Shown here piece by piece: positions 1 through 8,046 of a stretch of 10,157 bases of DNA. A program made the translations under genes and the position numbers. Below the pieces are notes generated by a model, which was not told the origin of the DNA, searched no databases, and worked only from the letters and a program-made list of their open reading frames with translations. Within the stretch, counting starts at the first letter, position 1. Every line of letters starts with the position of its first letter. The DNA is from Ectothiorhodospiraceae bacterium (lineage in GTDB: Bacteria > Pseudomonadota > Gammaproteobacteria > Thiohalomonadales > Thiohalomonadaceae): the NCBI GenBank assembly GCA_007125455.1, contig SLDE01000017.1:1-10157 (forward strand). Direction: 5' to 3'.

Positions 1-3000
1 AGCGCTCGTGGGTCCAGATGATGTCTACCGATTGTTGGTCGTCCCCGCTCAGGGTTTCCAGCACCCAGCGGCGGCTCAGCTGGTAAAACATTTGTACGGC
101 GTTGGTTTGGCGATCGCTCAGCCCCATGGCATAGCGGATGTAGAGGCGGTCGGTGAGGGCGCGGCCGAGGATCAGGTTGCTGGATTGTTCGTCCTGGATG
201 TCGAAGTAGACATCGTGGATCCCCAGGCTGGTGGTGATCTGGCTGAGTACCGGGGTATTGCCGGAGAGCCCCAGCTTGTAGAGCGCGGAGAGTAGCTGTG
301 ATTCGTAGTTCGGCTCGCGATCCACGTCCACCGCGCGGCCAAAGATCATGAGGTTGATGATATTCCCCTGGGACAGGCTGGGGGTGGAGTAGAACACGAA
401 CTGGGGCGAGGTGGCGGTGCCGGTGACGTTGAGGTAGGTCTGGATATGCTCGACCCGGCGTGAGAGCAGTACGTCCAGCGTCGGGTTACCTAGCAGGCCG
501 GTGAAGGTAAAGGTGGAGCGATCGATCTGGATGCGGTTGCGCGGATCGAGCTGGATGTGGCCGCGATCCAGCGACACCTGGCCGGTGCCGCGCATGTCTT
601 CGCCGGGGCTTTGGCGCAGGGCCAGCCCACCACCGAGCCAGGCCTCCACGTCGCGCAGCAGGATCTGCACCTCCTCGCCAAAGCTCACCGCCAGGTTGAG
701 GAAGACCGCCGGGCCATCCTGATCCACCGGGACGGGCTGTCCTTCCAGGTCGATGATGACCTCATCGCGGCTGGTTTTGGTACGTTCTTGCAGCGGGATC
801 CGTTGCAGGTCGATGCGGCTGTGGTGCAGATGGGTGTTGCCGCCGATGTGCAGCTCGTTGTCGTGCAGTTTGAGCTGGATGTTGGCGGTGCTGCGCAGGC
901 TGGCAAAGGGGCTGTCGATGAGCTGTATGTCGTCGCTTTGCAGGTGCAGTAGTGCATCGGTCTGGCCTGCTGCCAGGCCGTCGACGCGGGCGTTGAACTG
1001 CAGGGCGCGTTGCTGGGGTTGGCTCAGGCTACCCTCGGCGAGGATGCTGTCGCTGTCGAGGCGGGCATCGAGTCGCAGGTGTTGTTCGTGCAGGCCGAGG
1101 ATCGGCAGGTCGACGAGCAGTTCCAGCTCGGCGCCGCTGTCGTGTTGTGGTGCGGTGAGGGTGCCGCTCAGGCGGCTGTGCAGGGCGATACGGTGTTGCT
1201 TGAGTTCGATCAGGCTGAGCAGATCTTCGGGCAGTTCCAGTGCATCCAGTTCGGCGCGCAGGCGTCCGGCCAGGGCGGCCTGTTGCCAGTCGTCGTGGTG
1301 GTTGTCGAGGGCGAGCTGGAGCTCGAAGCGGCCACTGCGGTTGAGCAGGGCGCTGGAGTCGATGCGGGCCTGGGCCGCGTCGGCCTGTAGTTGCAGGGTC
1401 CAGTCGTCCACCGCCAGGGGGAGGCGATAACCCAACTGCTCGGCCAGCAGGTCGATGCGCGTGATGCCCAGGCGTTGTTGGAGCTGCCAGTCCTGGCCGG
1501 GGTTCTCGCCCAGTTGCAGTTGGCCATCACCATGCAGCAGGCCGGCCAGTTCGATGCCCTCGGGCAGTAGGGGGGTGAGCCAGTCGAACAGGGGCAGTGC
1601 CTGCCAGTTCCAGTGGATCGCCTCGGCATCGGCGCGTAGGCAGAGTCGGGCATCTTCGCCCTGTTCTGCCAGCAGACACAGCGGGGTGCTGCGCAGCTGA
1701 TGGCCACCCAGCCACTGCAGGCGAGTGGGCTTATCCAGTTGCCAGGGGCCGGTGTAGGGGCTGTCCAGTGTCAGTTGCACCAGCTGGAGGTCGAGTTGAT
1801 CCAGGCCTTGGTGGCGATCCTGCAGCGCCAGTTGCAACTGGGCCTCGGGGTGGGTGAGCTCCAGGGTGGTATGCATCTGCCCGGCGCTGTGCTGGCGGCG
1901 CAGTTGTAGCTGTTGTAGCAGGGTTGTCTGTTGGCTGCGCAGATCCGTCAGGCTCAGTTCCAATGGGCCTTGCCAGGGTTGTTCCAGCGGGGTCTCGCCG
2001 TTGAGGTGGAGCAAGGCCAGTTGCCACTGCTGATAGCCCAGCCCTTCCCCCTGTAGCCAGTAACGGGCCTGGATCGCCTCCAGTGGACCGCGTAGCTGGG
2101 CGTCCAGGCGCAGCCGCCCGGCCAGCTCGGGCAGCAGTTGGTCGAGGCGGTTGAGCTCGGCGTTGAGCTGTAGTTGGGCCTGTTCGCCGTAGCGGCCACT
2201 GAGCTGGAGGCGGTTGTCGCCCAGCGCCAGTTGGAGCTGTTTGATCTCGATGTTGGGGCTGGGGTCGGCCTGTAGATCAAGCTGTAGCCGGGCCAGGCGG
2301 CCAAGCCAGGCGATCTGCAGGGTCTCGGTGTGTAGTTGGATGCGCTGGCTGTCGGGGTCCAGCAGTTGCAGTTGCAGCGGGCCGTCGATACGGGCGTGGT
2401 GTTCACCCTGGTGGAGGTTGAGCCCGTCGGCTTCGAGCTGTAGGCGCGGGCGGGCCGCCTCGCCGAGCAATTCGCTGGCCTTGAGCCAAAGGCGACCATC
2501 CAGGCGGGCGTGGTACTCGGGCAGGGTGATCTCGGTGTGGTGCAGATCCAGCTCCACCGTGGGCTGCTCGAAGCCATCCACCGCCAGTTGCATTTGGCCA
2601 CGGTAGTGGAGCTGAGGGTCGGGCAGCAGGCTATCGAGTGCCAGATCGCCCGTAATGCTGGCGCGTAGCTGCTGTGCGGCGAGGAGCACGTCGCTGGTTA
2701 CTTGTAGCTGACCGCCGTCGGGGAGGGTGCTTTGGGTCTCCAGCTGGAGGTGGTCCTGCAGGTCGAAATGCAGCGACAGGGTTTGGGCGATGGTTGGCAG
2801 CTCGCCCAGTTGCCAGTCAAGCTGGCCGTCCAGTTGCAGTTGCTCTGCCAGCGTAAGTTCCAGCTCCCCGGCGGGGCTGGTAAGCGCCCACTCTGGGCTG
2901 AGCGGGTAGTGCAGTTGTTGCCAGCGGCTGTGCAGTTGCAGCGGGCCATCGGCGGGCAGTTGCAGCTGATGCTGTGAGCGCAGCTGCAGGGGCTGCTCGC

Positions 3001-3703
3001 TGTCCAGCTCGATGGCCAGTGCCTGCAGGCTGCCTTGCCAGCGGGTGGTGAGGGCGGTGGCGGGCAGGGTGGCCGAGTCTAACTCCAGGGCCAGTTGGCC
3101 GGAGAAGTGGCTGGCGTCGTGGATGCGGGTGTGACCGCGCAGGGCCAACTGGTGGCCGTCGTATTGCAGGCGCAGGTGTTTGAGCACCAGTCGGCGTAGT
3201 TGCCAGGCAAGGGCGGTATCGAGCCCCTCGATCAGGTGTTGCTGTTCGCCCTGATGGATGTGGATCTGGCTGGCGCGCAGCGACTCCAGCTCGATCAGCA
3301 GTGGGATCGCCAGCAGCGGGGCGAAGGGCTCCGGGTTGGGGGGCACAGGCTCGCTATCCGGTTGGGGGAGGAGGGTGAGATCGAGCCGCCCCAGGTGGAT
3401 GTGCTCAAAGGTGAGGCGGCCATACCACAGCTTGAAGAGATCCAGTCGCCAGTCGAGATGGTCGATGTCCAGCTCCAGCGCGGGATGGCGCACGGCAACA
3501 TTGTAGAGCTGAATGCTTTCGAAGATGTGGCCCTCGCTGCGCTCCACGCTCACCAGTCCGTCGGTCCAGTTATCCAGTTGGCTGAACAGCCAGAGGTGTA
3601 GCTTGGGCTGGCTGAAGAACAGGGTGATCGCCAGGGCGAAGGTGAGTACCAGGCCCAGTACGGTGAGCCCGAGGATCTTCAGGCTGCGCAGTAGCCACTT
3701 CAT
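1..3703 (-). CDS. tamB: TamB, inner-membrane-anchored translocation and assembly module protein (DUF490), C-terminal end cut off by window edge
   Basis: TamB spans the periplasm between the inner membrane and the TamA barrel, and is implicated in outer-membrane protein assembly and lipid transport. Reading from the ATG at 3703 leftwards, the frame appears open for 1234 codons. I translated it through by eye and found no stop, but did not check it by computation. Residues 1-30 hold a single hydrophobic anchor (MKWLLRSLKILGLTVLGL, then more hydrophobic residues). The middle is very rich in Leu and Gln with alternating polar/apolar residues, as expected for the beta-taco groove. The C-terminal part has DUF490 hallmarks: SQGNIINLMIFGR at about residues 1108-1121, then GLSDRQTNAVQMFYQLSRRW close to the edge. 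The length is near the roughly 1260 residues of E. coli TamB, so only a few residues can be missing. The last visible residues are WTHER and the next codon begins with T, so a stop could follow at once. The start overlaps the tamA stop as ATGA, which implies translational coupling. Confidence 0.93.
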   Translation of the reverse strand, partial: MKWLLRSLKILGLTVLGLVLTFALAITLFFSQPKLHLWLFSQLDNWTDGLVSVERSEGHIFESIQLYNVAVRHPALELDIDHLDWRLDLFKLWYGRLTFEHIHLGRLDLTLLPQPDSEPVPPNPEPFAPLLAIPLLIELESLRASQIHIHQGEQQHLIEGLDTALAWQLRRLVLKHLRLQYDGHQLALRGHTRIHDASHFSGQLALELDSATLPATALTTRWQGSLQALAIELDSEQPLQLRSQHQLQLPADGPLQLHSRWQQLHYPLSPEWALTSPAGELELTLAEQLQLDGQLDWQLGELPTIAQTLSLHFDLQDHLQLETQSTLPDGGQLQVTSDVLLAAQQLRASITGDLALDSLLPDPQLHYRGQMQLAVDGFEQPTVELDLHHTEITLPEYHARLDGRLWLKASELLGEAARPRLQLEADGLNLHQGEHHARIDGPLQLQLLDPDSQRIQLHTETLQIAWLGRLARLQLDLQADPSPNIEIKQLQLALGDNRLQLSGRYGEQAQLQLNAELNRLDQLLPELAGRLRLDAQLRGPLEAIQARYWLQGEGLGYQQWQLALLHLNGETPLEQPWQGPLELSLTDLRSQQTTLLQQLQLRRQHSAGQMHTTLELTHPEAQLQLALQDRHQGLDQLDLQLVQLTLDSPYTGPWQLDKPTRLQWLGGHQLRSTPLCLLAEQGEDARLCLRADAEAIHWNWQALPLFDWLTPLLPEGIELAGLLHGDGQLQLGENPGQDWQLQQRLGITRIDLLAEQLGYRLPLAVDDWTLQLQADAAQARIDSSALLNRSGRFELQLALDNHHDDWQQAALAGRLRAELDALELPEDLLSLIELKQHRIALHSRLSGTLTAPQHDSGAELELLVDLPILGLHEQHLRLDARLDSDSILAEGSLSQPQQRALQFNARVDGLAAGQTDALLHLQSDDIQLIDSPFASLRSTANIQLKLHDNELHIGGNTHLHHSRIDLQRIPLQERTKTSRDEVIIDLEGQPVPVDQDGPAVFLNLAVSFGEEVQILLRDVEAWLGGGLALRQSPGEDMRGTGQVSLDRGHIQLDPRNRIQIDRSTFTFTGLLGNPTLDVLLSRRVEHIQTYLNVTGTATSPQFVFYSTPSLSQGNIINLMIFGRAVDVDREPNYESQLLSALYKLGLSGNTPVLSQITTSLGIHDVYFDIQDEQSSNLILGRALTDRLYIRYAMGLSDRQTNAVQMFYQLSRRWVLETLSGDDQQSVDIIWTHER

Positions 3704-5451
3704 AGGTCCAGCCCCAGGGAGAAGTGGATGCGTAGCGGGGCGTCGTCTTCACTGATGGCCCAGGCGGCGTCGAGGCGCACCACCCCCACCGGGGTGAAGC
3801 CGCGCAGACCGATGCCGCTGCCGACCTTTAGCTCGCTATGGTAGTCCTGGTCGAAGACTTGGCCGACGTCGGTAAAGGCGGCCAGCCCGAACCAGCGGGT
3901 GAAGCGGTAGTCGGTCTCCAACGAGGCCAGCGCCATATGCTTGGCACCGGTCAGTTCGTTGGCGTCGTTGAGCAGGCCGATGGATTCGTAGGCATAGCCG
4001 CGCAGGGTCTCGCCACCGAGCAGATAGCGATAGCTGGCGGGCAGCGCTTCCAGATCGTCGGAAAAGGTGGTGGCGACCTTGCCACGGGCGATCAGACGCC
4101 AGCTGTCCACGGGGCTGATGATCCCCTTGCTGGCCAGTTCCAGCTGGGTGAATTCGCTGTCGGAGATCAGCCCGCGCTGGGAGATGCGCAGCGCGATATT
4201 GTGGCGATAGCCTTTGGAGGGATAAGCGCTTTGGTTGAGCACGCGCTTTTGGATCCCGATCCCGCTCAGCAGCAGTTGTGTGGTCTGTTGTTCCTGGTCG
4301 CGGTAGGTGAAGTTTTCGCGCTCCAGGGAGATGTAGGGTGCCAGCAGCCAGTCGTTGCGGGTCAGGTGGGAGTATTCGGGCATGATGGTGGTACGGCTGC
4401 GCTCCAGCGAGGCGGACTGGCTTGCCTCCCAGCCGGTGCGCAGGTTCCACTTCTGCCGTGCCGGGCGGCGACCGGGGATACTGTAGTTAAACAGCGCTGA
4501 TTGGGCCCGCTGGCCGAAGATGCCATCAAATTCATAGCGATGGCCGTCCTTGTTGAGCAGACGGTTCTCGAAGCCAAACAGCAGCCTGGCACCAGTGTCG
4601 CTGCCGACCCCTAGCCCTACCCGGTAGCGGTGGGGCAGGTTGTCTTCCAGTTGGACGTGCACCGGGATGCGTCGCTCCTCCTGTTCGGTGAAGCGCGGTT
4701 CGTAGCGTACCAGGGAGAAGTAGCGACTGCTGATCAGGGTCTGTTGCAGCTCGGCCAGTTGGGCGTTGGTGAAGCGCTCGCCGGGGGCGAACTCCACGAA
4801 GCGATGCAGAAATTTTTGTTCGATCTGGGTGTGTTCATCGAAGCTGATCTCGCCGAACAGGTAGGGTTCGCCGGTGTCCAGCTCGATGTGGACGCTCGCC
4901 TCACCCTTCTCGGGGGAGACCTCAAAGCGCCGCTGGGTGTAGCGGGCGTCCAGATAGCCGTGGTTGATGGCGATGTTTTGCAGATCGCTAATGGTGCGTT
5001 CGTAGTCGGCATGGCGCAGGCGTTGGCCGACGCGCAGCGGCAGGTCGAACTGCCGGTACTGGCGCCAGGCACGCTCTTGGGCACCGTCGCCGCTGATGTG
5101 TATGTTCACCGCCGCGATCATCACCGGCTCGCCCAGACGGATCTGGTACTGCGCCAGGGCCTCGTGGTCGCTGCGTTGCAATTGGCTGTCGATCGCCGCC
5201 TCGTAGTAGCCGTGGGCGCGCAGGGCATCGGTCAGTTCCCGCTCGCTGCGGCGAAAAAGGAAGTCGGTTTGGGCCGGGTAGCGGTCGTTTTCCAGGTGGC
5301 TGAGGGAAAGGTCGTTGCGCAGGGTCTCGCGCAGCGGCCCCTCCACCCCGTCGATGGTTACCCGAATACTGCGTGGCTGCTCGGCCATCAGCGGGCCACA
5401 CAGCAGCAGACCGAGTAGCAGCAACAGGAGGTATTGTGACGGGGAACGCAT
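3700..5451 (-). CDS. tamA: TamA, Omp85-family outer-membrane assembly barrel protein
   Basis: The 583-residue protein matches the size of E. coli TamA (about 577). Residues 1-23 form a signal peptide (MRSPSQYLLLLLLGLLLCGP, then LMA) with likely cleavage before EQP. Residues 24-270 fit three POTRA domains. From about 272 the barrel begins (HRYRVGLGVGSDTGARLLFG), with the Omp85 loop-6 motif LRGY at 483-486 and the terminal-strand pattern GSGIGLRGFTPVGVVRLDA at 544-562. It ends in SLGLDL, not in phenylalanine. The frame stays open upstream to 5613, but I chose the ATG at 5451 because the signal peptide begins there. Upstream of it an AAGGA (5466-5470, read on the minus strand) sits about 14 nt away, which is rather long. 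The gene is co-transcribed with tamB through a 4-nt overlap. Together they form the translocation and assembly module. Family call is secure; substrates cannot be inferred here. Confidence 0.95.
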   Translation of the reverse strand: MRSPSQYLLLLLLGLLLCGPLMAEQPRSIRVTIDGVEGPLRETLRNDLSLSHLENDRYPAQTDFLFRRSERELTDALRAHGYYEAAIDSQLQRSDHEALAQYQIRLGEPVMIAAVNIHISGDGAQERAWRQYRQFDLPLRVGQRLRHADYERTISDLQNIAINHGYLDARYTQRRFEVSPEKGEASVHIELDTGEPYLFGEISFDEHTQIEQKFLHRFVEFAPGERFTNAQLAELQQTLISSRYFSLVRYEPRFTEQEERRIPVHVQLEDNLPHRYRVGLGVGSDTGARLLFGFENRLLNKDGHRYEFDGIFGQRAQSALFNYSIPGRRPARQKWNLRTGWEASQSASLERSRTTIMPEYSHLTRNDWLLAPYISLERENFTYRDQEQQTTQLLLSGIGIQKRVLNQSAYPSKGYRHNIALRISQRGLISDSEFTQLELASKGIISPVDSWRLIARGKVATTFSDDLEALPASYRYLLGGETLRGYAYESIGLLNDANELTGAKHMALASLETDYRFTRWFGLAAFTDVGQVFDQDYHSELKVGSGIGLRGFTPVGVVRLDAAWAISEDDAPLRIHFSLGLDL

Positions 5452-5562
5452 CGGTGCGATTGCAGTCCTTGAGGGTGTATGAGATAGAATGGTGGCCCGT
5501 CGCTGCCCTCTTGGCAAGCGCGCATAGCGATCGACCGCCAACCGGGGCGGTTGTTTCATACG

Positions 5563-5568
5563 ATTATA
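5563..5568 (-). promoter_or_regulatory. Candidate -10 element for tamA-tamB
   Basis: Reading the minus strand, 5568-5563 is a perfect TATAAT. No good TTGACA-like -35 stands 16-18 nt upstream (the best is CTGTAT or TGCTGT). The predicted start of transcription would leave a leader of roughly 105 nt before the tamA ATG. The element lies in the 144-bp divergent gap between tamA and the MoxR gene, just upstream of the MoxR ribosome binding site. Transcription from it would therefore begin close to the moxR start, in the opposite direction. I did not find a convincing promoter for moxR in the same gap. Confidence 0.35.
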
Positions 5569-5595
5569 GCCAGTCCGGATAAGGATACAGCACTC

Positions 5596-6510
5596 ATGCA
5601 TGATGCATTGCAAAAGGTCATCGATCAGACCGGCCAGCTCATCCTAGGCAAGGAGCAGGCGATCCGCCTCTCACTGGCCTGCCTGTTGGCCCGTGGCCAC
5701 CTACTGCTCGAAGATCTGCCCGGAGTGGGCAAGACCACCCTGTCCCATGTACTGGCGCGCACGCTGGGTTTGGAGTTTCAGCGGGTGCAGTTCACATCGG
5801 ATATGCTCCCCGCCGATATCCTCGGGGTGTCAGTCTTCGAGCGCGACAGCGGCAACTTCCGTTTCCATCCCGGGCCGGTGTTTACCCAGGTATTGCTGGC
5901 CGACGAGGTGAATCGCGCCACCCCCAAGACCCAAAGCGCCCTGCTGGAGGCGATGGAGGAGCAGCAGGTGAGCATTGAGGGGGAGACCCACCCCTTGCCC
6001 GAACCCTTCTTCGTGATTGCCACCCAGAACCCCTCCCACCAGATCGGCACCTTCCCGCTGCCCGAATCTCAGCTTGATCGCTTCCTGATGGTGCTCTCAC
6101 TGGGTTATCCGGATCGCAAGGCCGAGCGCGCCCTGCTGGCGGGCGAGGATCGACGCGAGATGCTTGCCCGTATCGAGCCGATGATCAATCCGGCCGAGTT
6201 GCAGCGTCTGCAACAACAGGTGCGCAAGGTACACGCCTCCGATGCGCTGATCGACTACGTGCAATCCCTGCTCGACTTCTCCCGCGAGGCGCCAGACTTT
6301 CTCGGCGGCCTCTCGCCCCGTGCCGGGCTGGCATTGCTGAGTGCCGCCCGTGCCTGGGCACTTCTGGAGGGGCGCGACCACGTCTTGCCCGAAGACGTAC
6401 AAACCATACTGCCCCACGTGGCGGCCCACCGCCTGCAACTGGCCGATGAACAGGCGCGCACCAGCGCCGAGGCGGTGGTGGCACCGTTCTCGCGGGTGGC
6501 CATCCCCTGA
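5596..6510 (+). CDS. MoxR-family AAA+ ATPase
   Basis: MoxR ATPases are AAA+ proteins thought to act as chaperones that mature partner complexes, often with VWA or DUF58 proteins. The 304-residue product shows Walker A LPGVGKTTLS (41-50, K46), Walker B VLLADE (99-104), sensor 1 ATQNP (142-146), the family signature GTFPLPESQLDRF (151-163), and a sensor 2 region LSPRAGLAL with R242. The C-terminal lid ends in FSRVAIP. All catalytic elements look intact. The ATG at 5596 is preceded by AAGGA at 5581-5585. A TTG at 5551 in the same frame would add 15 residues but has no better support. The stop overlaps the next ATG by one base (TGATG), so it is coupled to the DUF58 gene. The client is unknown; in other bacteria these pairs have been linked to envelope stress or cell-surface functions. 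Confidence 0.93.
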   Translation: MHDALQKVIDQTGQLILGKEQAIRLSLACLLARGHLLLEDLPGVGKTTLSHVLARTLGLEFQRVQFTSDMLPADILGVSVFERDSGNFRFHPGPVFTQVLLADEVNRATPKTQSALLEAMEEQQVSIEGETHPLPEPFFVIATQNPSHQIGTFPLPESQLDRFLMVLSLGYPDRKAERALLAGEDRREMLARIEPMINPAELQRLQQQVRKVHASDALIDYVQSLLDFSREAPDFLGGLSPRAGLALLSAARAWALLEGRDHVLPEDVQTILPHVAAHRLQLADEQARTSAEAVVAPFSRVAIP

Positions 6511-7445
6511 TGGGAAAACCTTGGCAACGCTGGCGCCGTCCTACCCCGGAGCCCGGCCCGGTCACCCTCACCCGGCGGCGGATCTACATCCTCCCCACCC
6601 GGCACGGCTTGATGTTTGTCGGGGTGCTGCTGGCGATGCTGATCGGGGCGATCAACTACCAGAACGGCCTGGCCTATCTGCTCACCTTCCTGCTTACCTC
6701 GCTGGCCATCGTCTCCATCCTGCACAGCTACCGCAATCTGCACGGCCTGGTGGTGCACTTTGGCCAACCCGGTGCGGTGTTTGCCGGGGAACGCGCCGCC
6801 TTTCCACTACAACTGGAAAACCCCCAGGCCCGCGCCCGCTATGCGCTGCGGATCGAACGCCAAGGCGAGGTGGCCCATTCGGATGTGGCTGCCAGTGATG
6901 CCCACTGGCTGCAACTGAGCGTTCCCAGCAAAAAACGCGGCCTGCTTCGCCCCGGCAGGCTGGTACTTTCCAGCCTCTACCCACTGGGGTTGTTTCGTGC
7001 CTGGAGCTACCTGCACCCGGCCCAGCAACTCCTGGTCTACCCCAAACCGGAAGGGCCACGCGAGCTACCCCCGCAACAGCAACAGGCCTTTGGTAGTGAG
7101 GGCCTCGGCGGGCGTGGAAGCGAAGATTTCGACTCCCTGCGCAACTACCACGAAGGCGACTCCATGCGCCATGTGCACTGGAAGGCACTGGCCCGTGGCC
7201 AGGGCATGGTCACCAAACAGTTCTCCGGCGGCAGCAGCAGCGCCCTTTGGCTGCACTGGGAACAGACCGGTCGACCCGAGCAAGAGCAGCGCCTCTCGGC
7301 GCTGGCACGCTGGGTATTGGAGGCCGACAGCCAGGGCCTGGGTTACGGCCTGATCCTGCCCGATCGGGAGATCCCCCCGGCCCACGGCCCCGCCCAGCGC
7401 AAGCGCTGCCTGGAGGCCCTGGCCCTGTATGGCATCAAGGCCTAA
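6510..7445 (+). CDS. DUF58 domain-containing membrane protein, partner of the MoxR ATPase
   Basis: The 311-residue protein has a basic, proline-containing N-terminus, then two closely spaced hydrophobic segments at about 33-49 and 54-72 that should anchor it in the inner membrane. A beta-rich region follows (about 80-180). The DUF58 signature is clear: GRGSEDFDSLRNYHEGDSMR at 201-220, then HVHWKALARGQGMVTKQF at 221-238, matching the family pattern of an aromatic/acidic stretch, GD..R..HWK and AR. The C-terminal part resembles the VWA-like tail of such proteins, without an obvious full MIDAS. The start lies within the moxR stop (TGATG), so expression depends on translation of moxR. In many gammaproteobacteria the next gene is a DUF3488/transglutaminase-like protein. 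Here the next gene is convergent and unrelated, so the operon ends after two genes. Molecular function of DUF58 is not established. Confidence 0.9.
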   Translation: MGKPWQRWRRPTPEPGPVTLTRRRIYILPTRHGLMFVGVLLAMLIGAINYQNGLAYLLTFLLTSLAIVSILHSYRNLHGLVVHFGQPGAVFAGERAAFPLQLENPQARARYALRIERQGEVAHSDVAASDAHWLQLSVPSKKRGLLRPGRLVLSSLYPLGLFRAWSYLHPAQQLLVYPKPEGPRELPPQQQQAFGSEGLGGRGSEDFDSLRNYHEGDSMRHVHWKALARGQGMVTKQFSGGSSSALWLHWEQTGRPEQEQRLSALARWVLEADSQGLGYGLILPDREIPPAHGPAQRKRCLEALALYGIKA

Positions 7446-7458
7446 CCGGACAACACAC

Positions 7459-7896
7459 TCACACGCCGATATCCTCGTTCCACAACACCGGCTGCTCAGC
7501 GATAAACCGCTCCATCAGGGCACGGCACTCAGGGTCGTCCACCACCGTCAACTCCACCCCACGCGAACGCAGATAGTCTTCCGGCCCCTGAAAGGTGTGG
7601 TTCTCGCCCACCACCACACGCGGAATGCCGTACAACAGCGCCGCCCCGCTGCACATATCACAGGGCGACAGGGTGGAATACAGCGTGGCACGTTGGTAAT
7701 CCGCTGCGCTCAGCCGTCCAGCGCTCTCCAGGCAATCCATCTCCGCATGCAGGATCGCACTGCCCTGCTGCACCCGGCGGTTATGCCCACGCCCAACGAT
7801 CTCCCCATCGATCACCAGCACCGAACCAATCGGAATACCCCCCTCGGCGGCCCCCTTCTTCGCCTCGTCGATGGCGGCTTGCAGGAATGTGTCCAT
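7459..7896 (-). CDS. Yeast-type (Fcy1-like) zinc cytosine deaminase / nucleoside deaminase family
   Basis: It most likely hydrolyses cytosine to uracil and ammonia in pyrimidine salvage. The 145-residue protein has the CDA-fold zinc motifs HAEMD (H50, proton shuttle E52) and PCDMCSGA (C79, C82). It also keeps features I recall from Saccharomyces Fcy1: GRGHN, TLYSTLSPCDMC, YGIPRVVVGEN, a phenylalanine at 102 matching the yeast substrate-stacking F114, and a C-terminal W-N-E-D-I-G with D142 matching the cytosine-binding D155. Length is close to the 158 residues of Fcy1. This is unrelated to the amidohydrolase CodA. The ATG at 7896 was chosen because GAGGTG lies just upstream; a GTG at 7902 would add two residues but overlaps that site. 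It converges on the DUF58 gene with only 13 bp between the stops and no visible terminator. Alternatives within the family are deamination of other bases such as isocytosine or guanine. Confidence 0.85.
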   Translation of the reverse strand: MDTFLQAAIDEAKKGAAEGGIPIGSVLVIDGEIVGRGHNRRVQQGSAILHAEMDCLESAGRLSAADYQRATLYSTLSPCDMCSGAALLYGIPRVVVGENHTFQGPEDYLRSRGVELTVVDDPECRALMERFIAEQPVLWNEDIGV

Positions 7897-8046
7897 GGTC
7901 ACCTCACTGTTTGTTAATCAGCCCAGCATAACCAATACCGGGGGACCTTGCGAAAGCCATAGGAAATCACCGGCAAATATGATGGGAAATAATGAATGAT
8001 GTTATAGTCCACACAACATCCTGGTGCCAAAAGTGAGGGAGACACG
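7897..8046. promoter_or_regulatory. Divergent intergenic region between the deaminase gene and the anchored beta-sandwich gene
   Basis: This 150-bp gap must carry start signals for both flanking genes. For the plus-strand gene a TATAGT at 8003-8008 is the best -10 candidate, in an AT-rich stretch (7975-8008) that stands out from the GC-rich surroundings; no good -35 is visible. For the minus-strand deaminase, TATGCT with a TTCGCA 18 nt upstream is a weak possibility. A GAGGGAG ribosome binding site at 8035-8041 serves the plus-strand gene. No palindromic operator or riboswitch is apparent. Confidence 0.25.

Noticed and set aside
753..1430. Long plus-strand open frames opposite tamB (for example 753-1430 and 1010-1390)
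   Set aside because: They are antisense shadows of a long, GC-rich, TamB-like minus-strand frame. Their compositions (Ser/Arg/Cys-rich or Val/Gln-rich) show no family signature.
4630..5418. A 262-residue plus-strand open frame opposite tamA
   Set aside because: TamA on the other strand has a signal peptide, POTRA-like region and barrel motifs. The plus-strand frame is an antisense mirror with no ribosome binding site or recognisable domain.
5452..5613. Extended tamA start at 5613 adding 54 residues
   Set aside because: The extra residues carry no homology signal and would bury the signal peptide inside the protein. They would also overlap the moxR start and the TATAAT element.
7441..7465. 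Bidirectional terminator between the convergent DUF58 and deaminase genes
   Set aside because: The 13-bp gap has no inverted repeat or T-tract.
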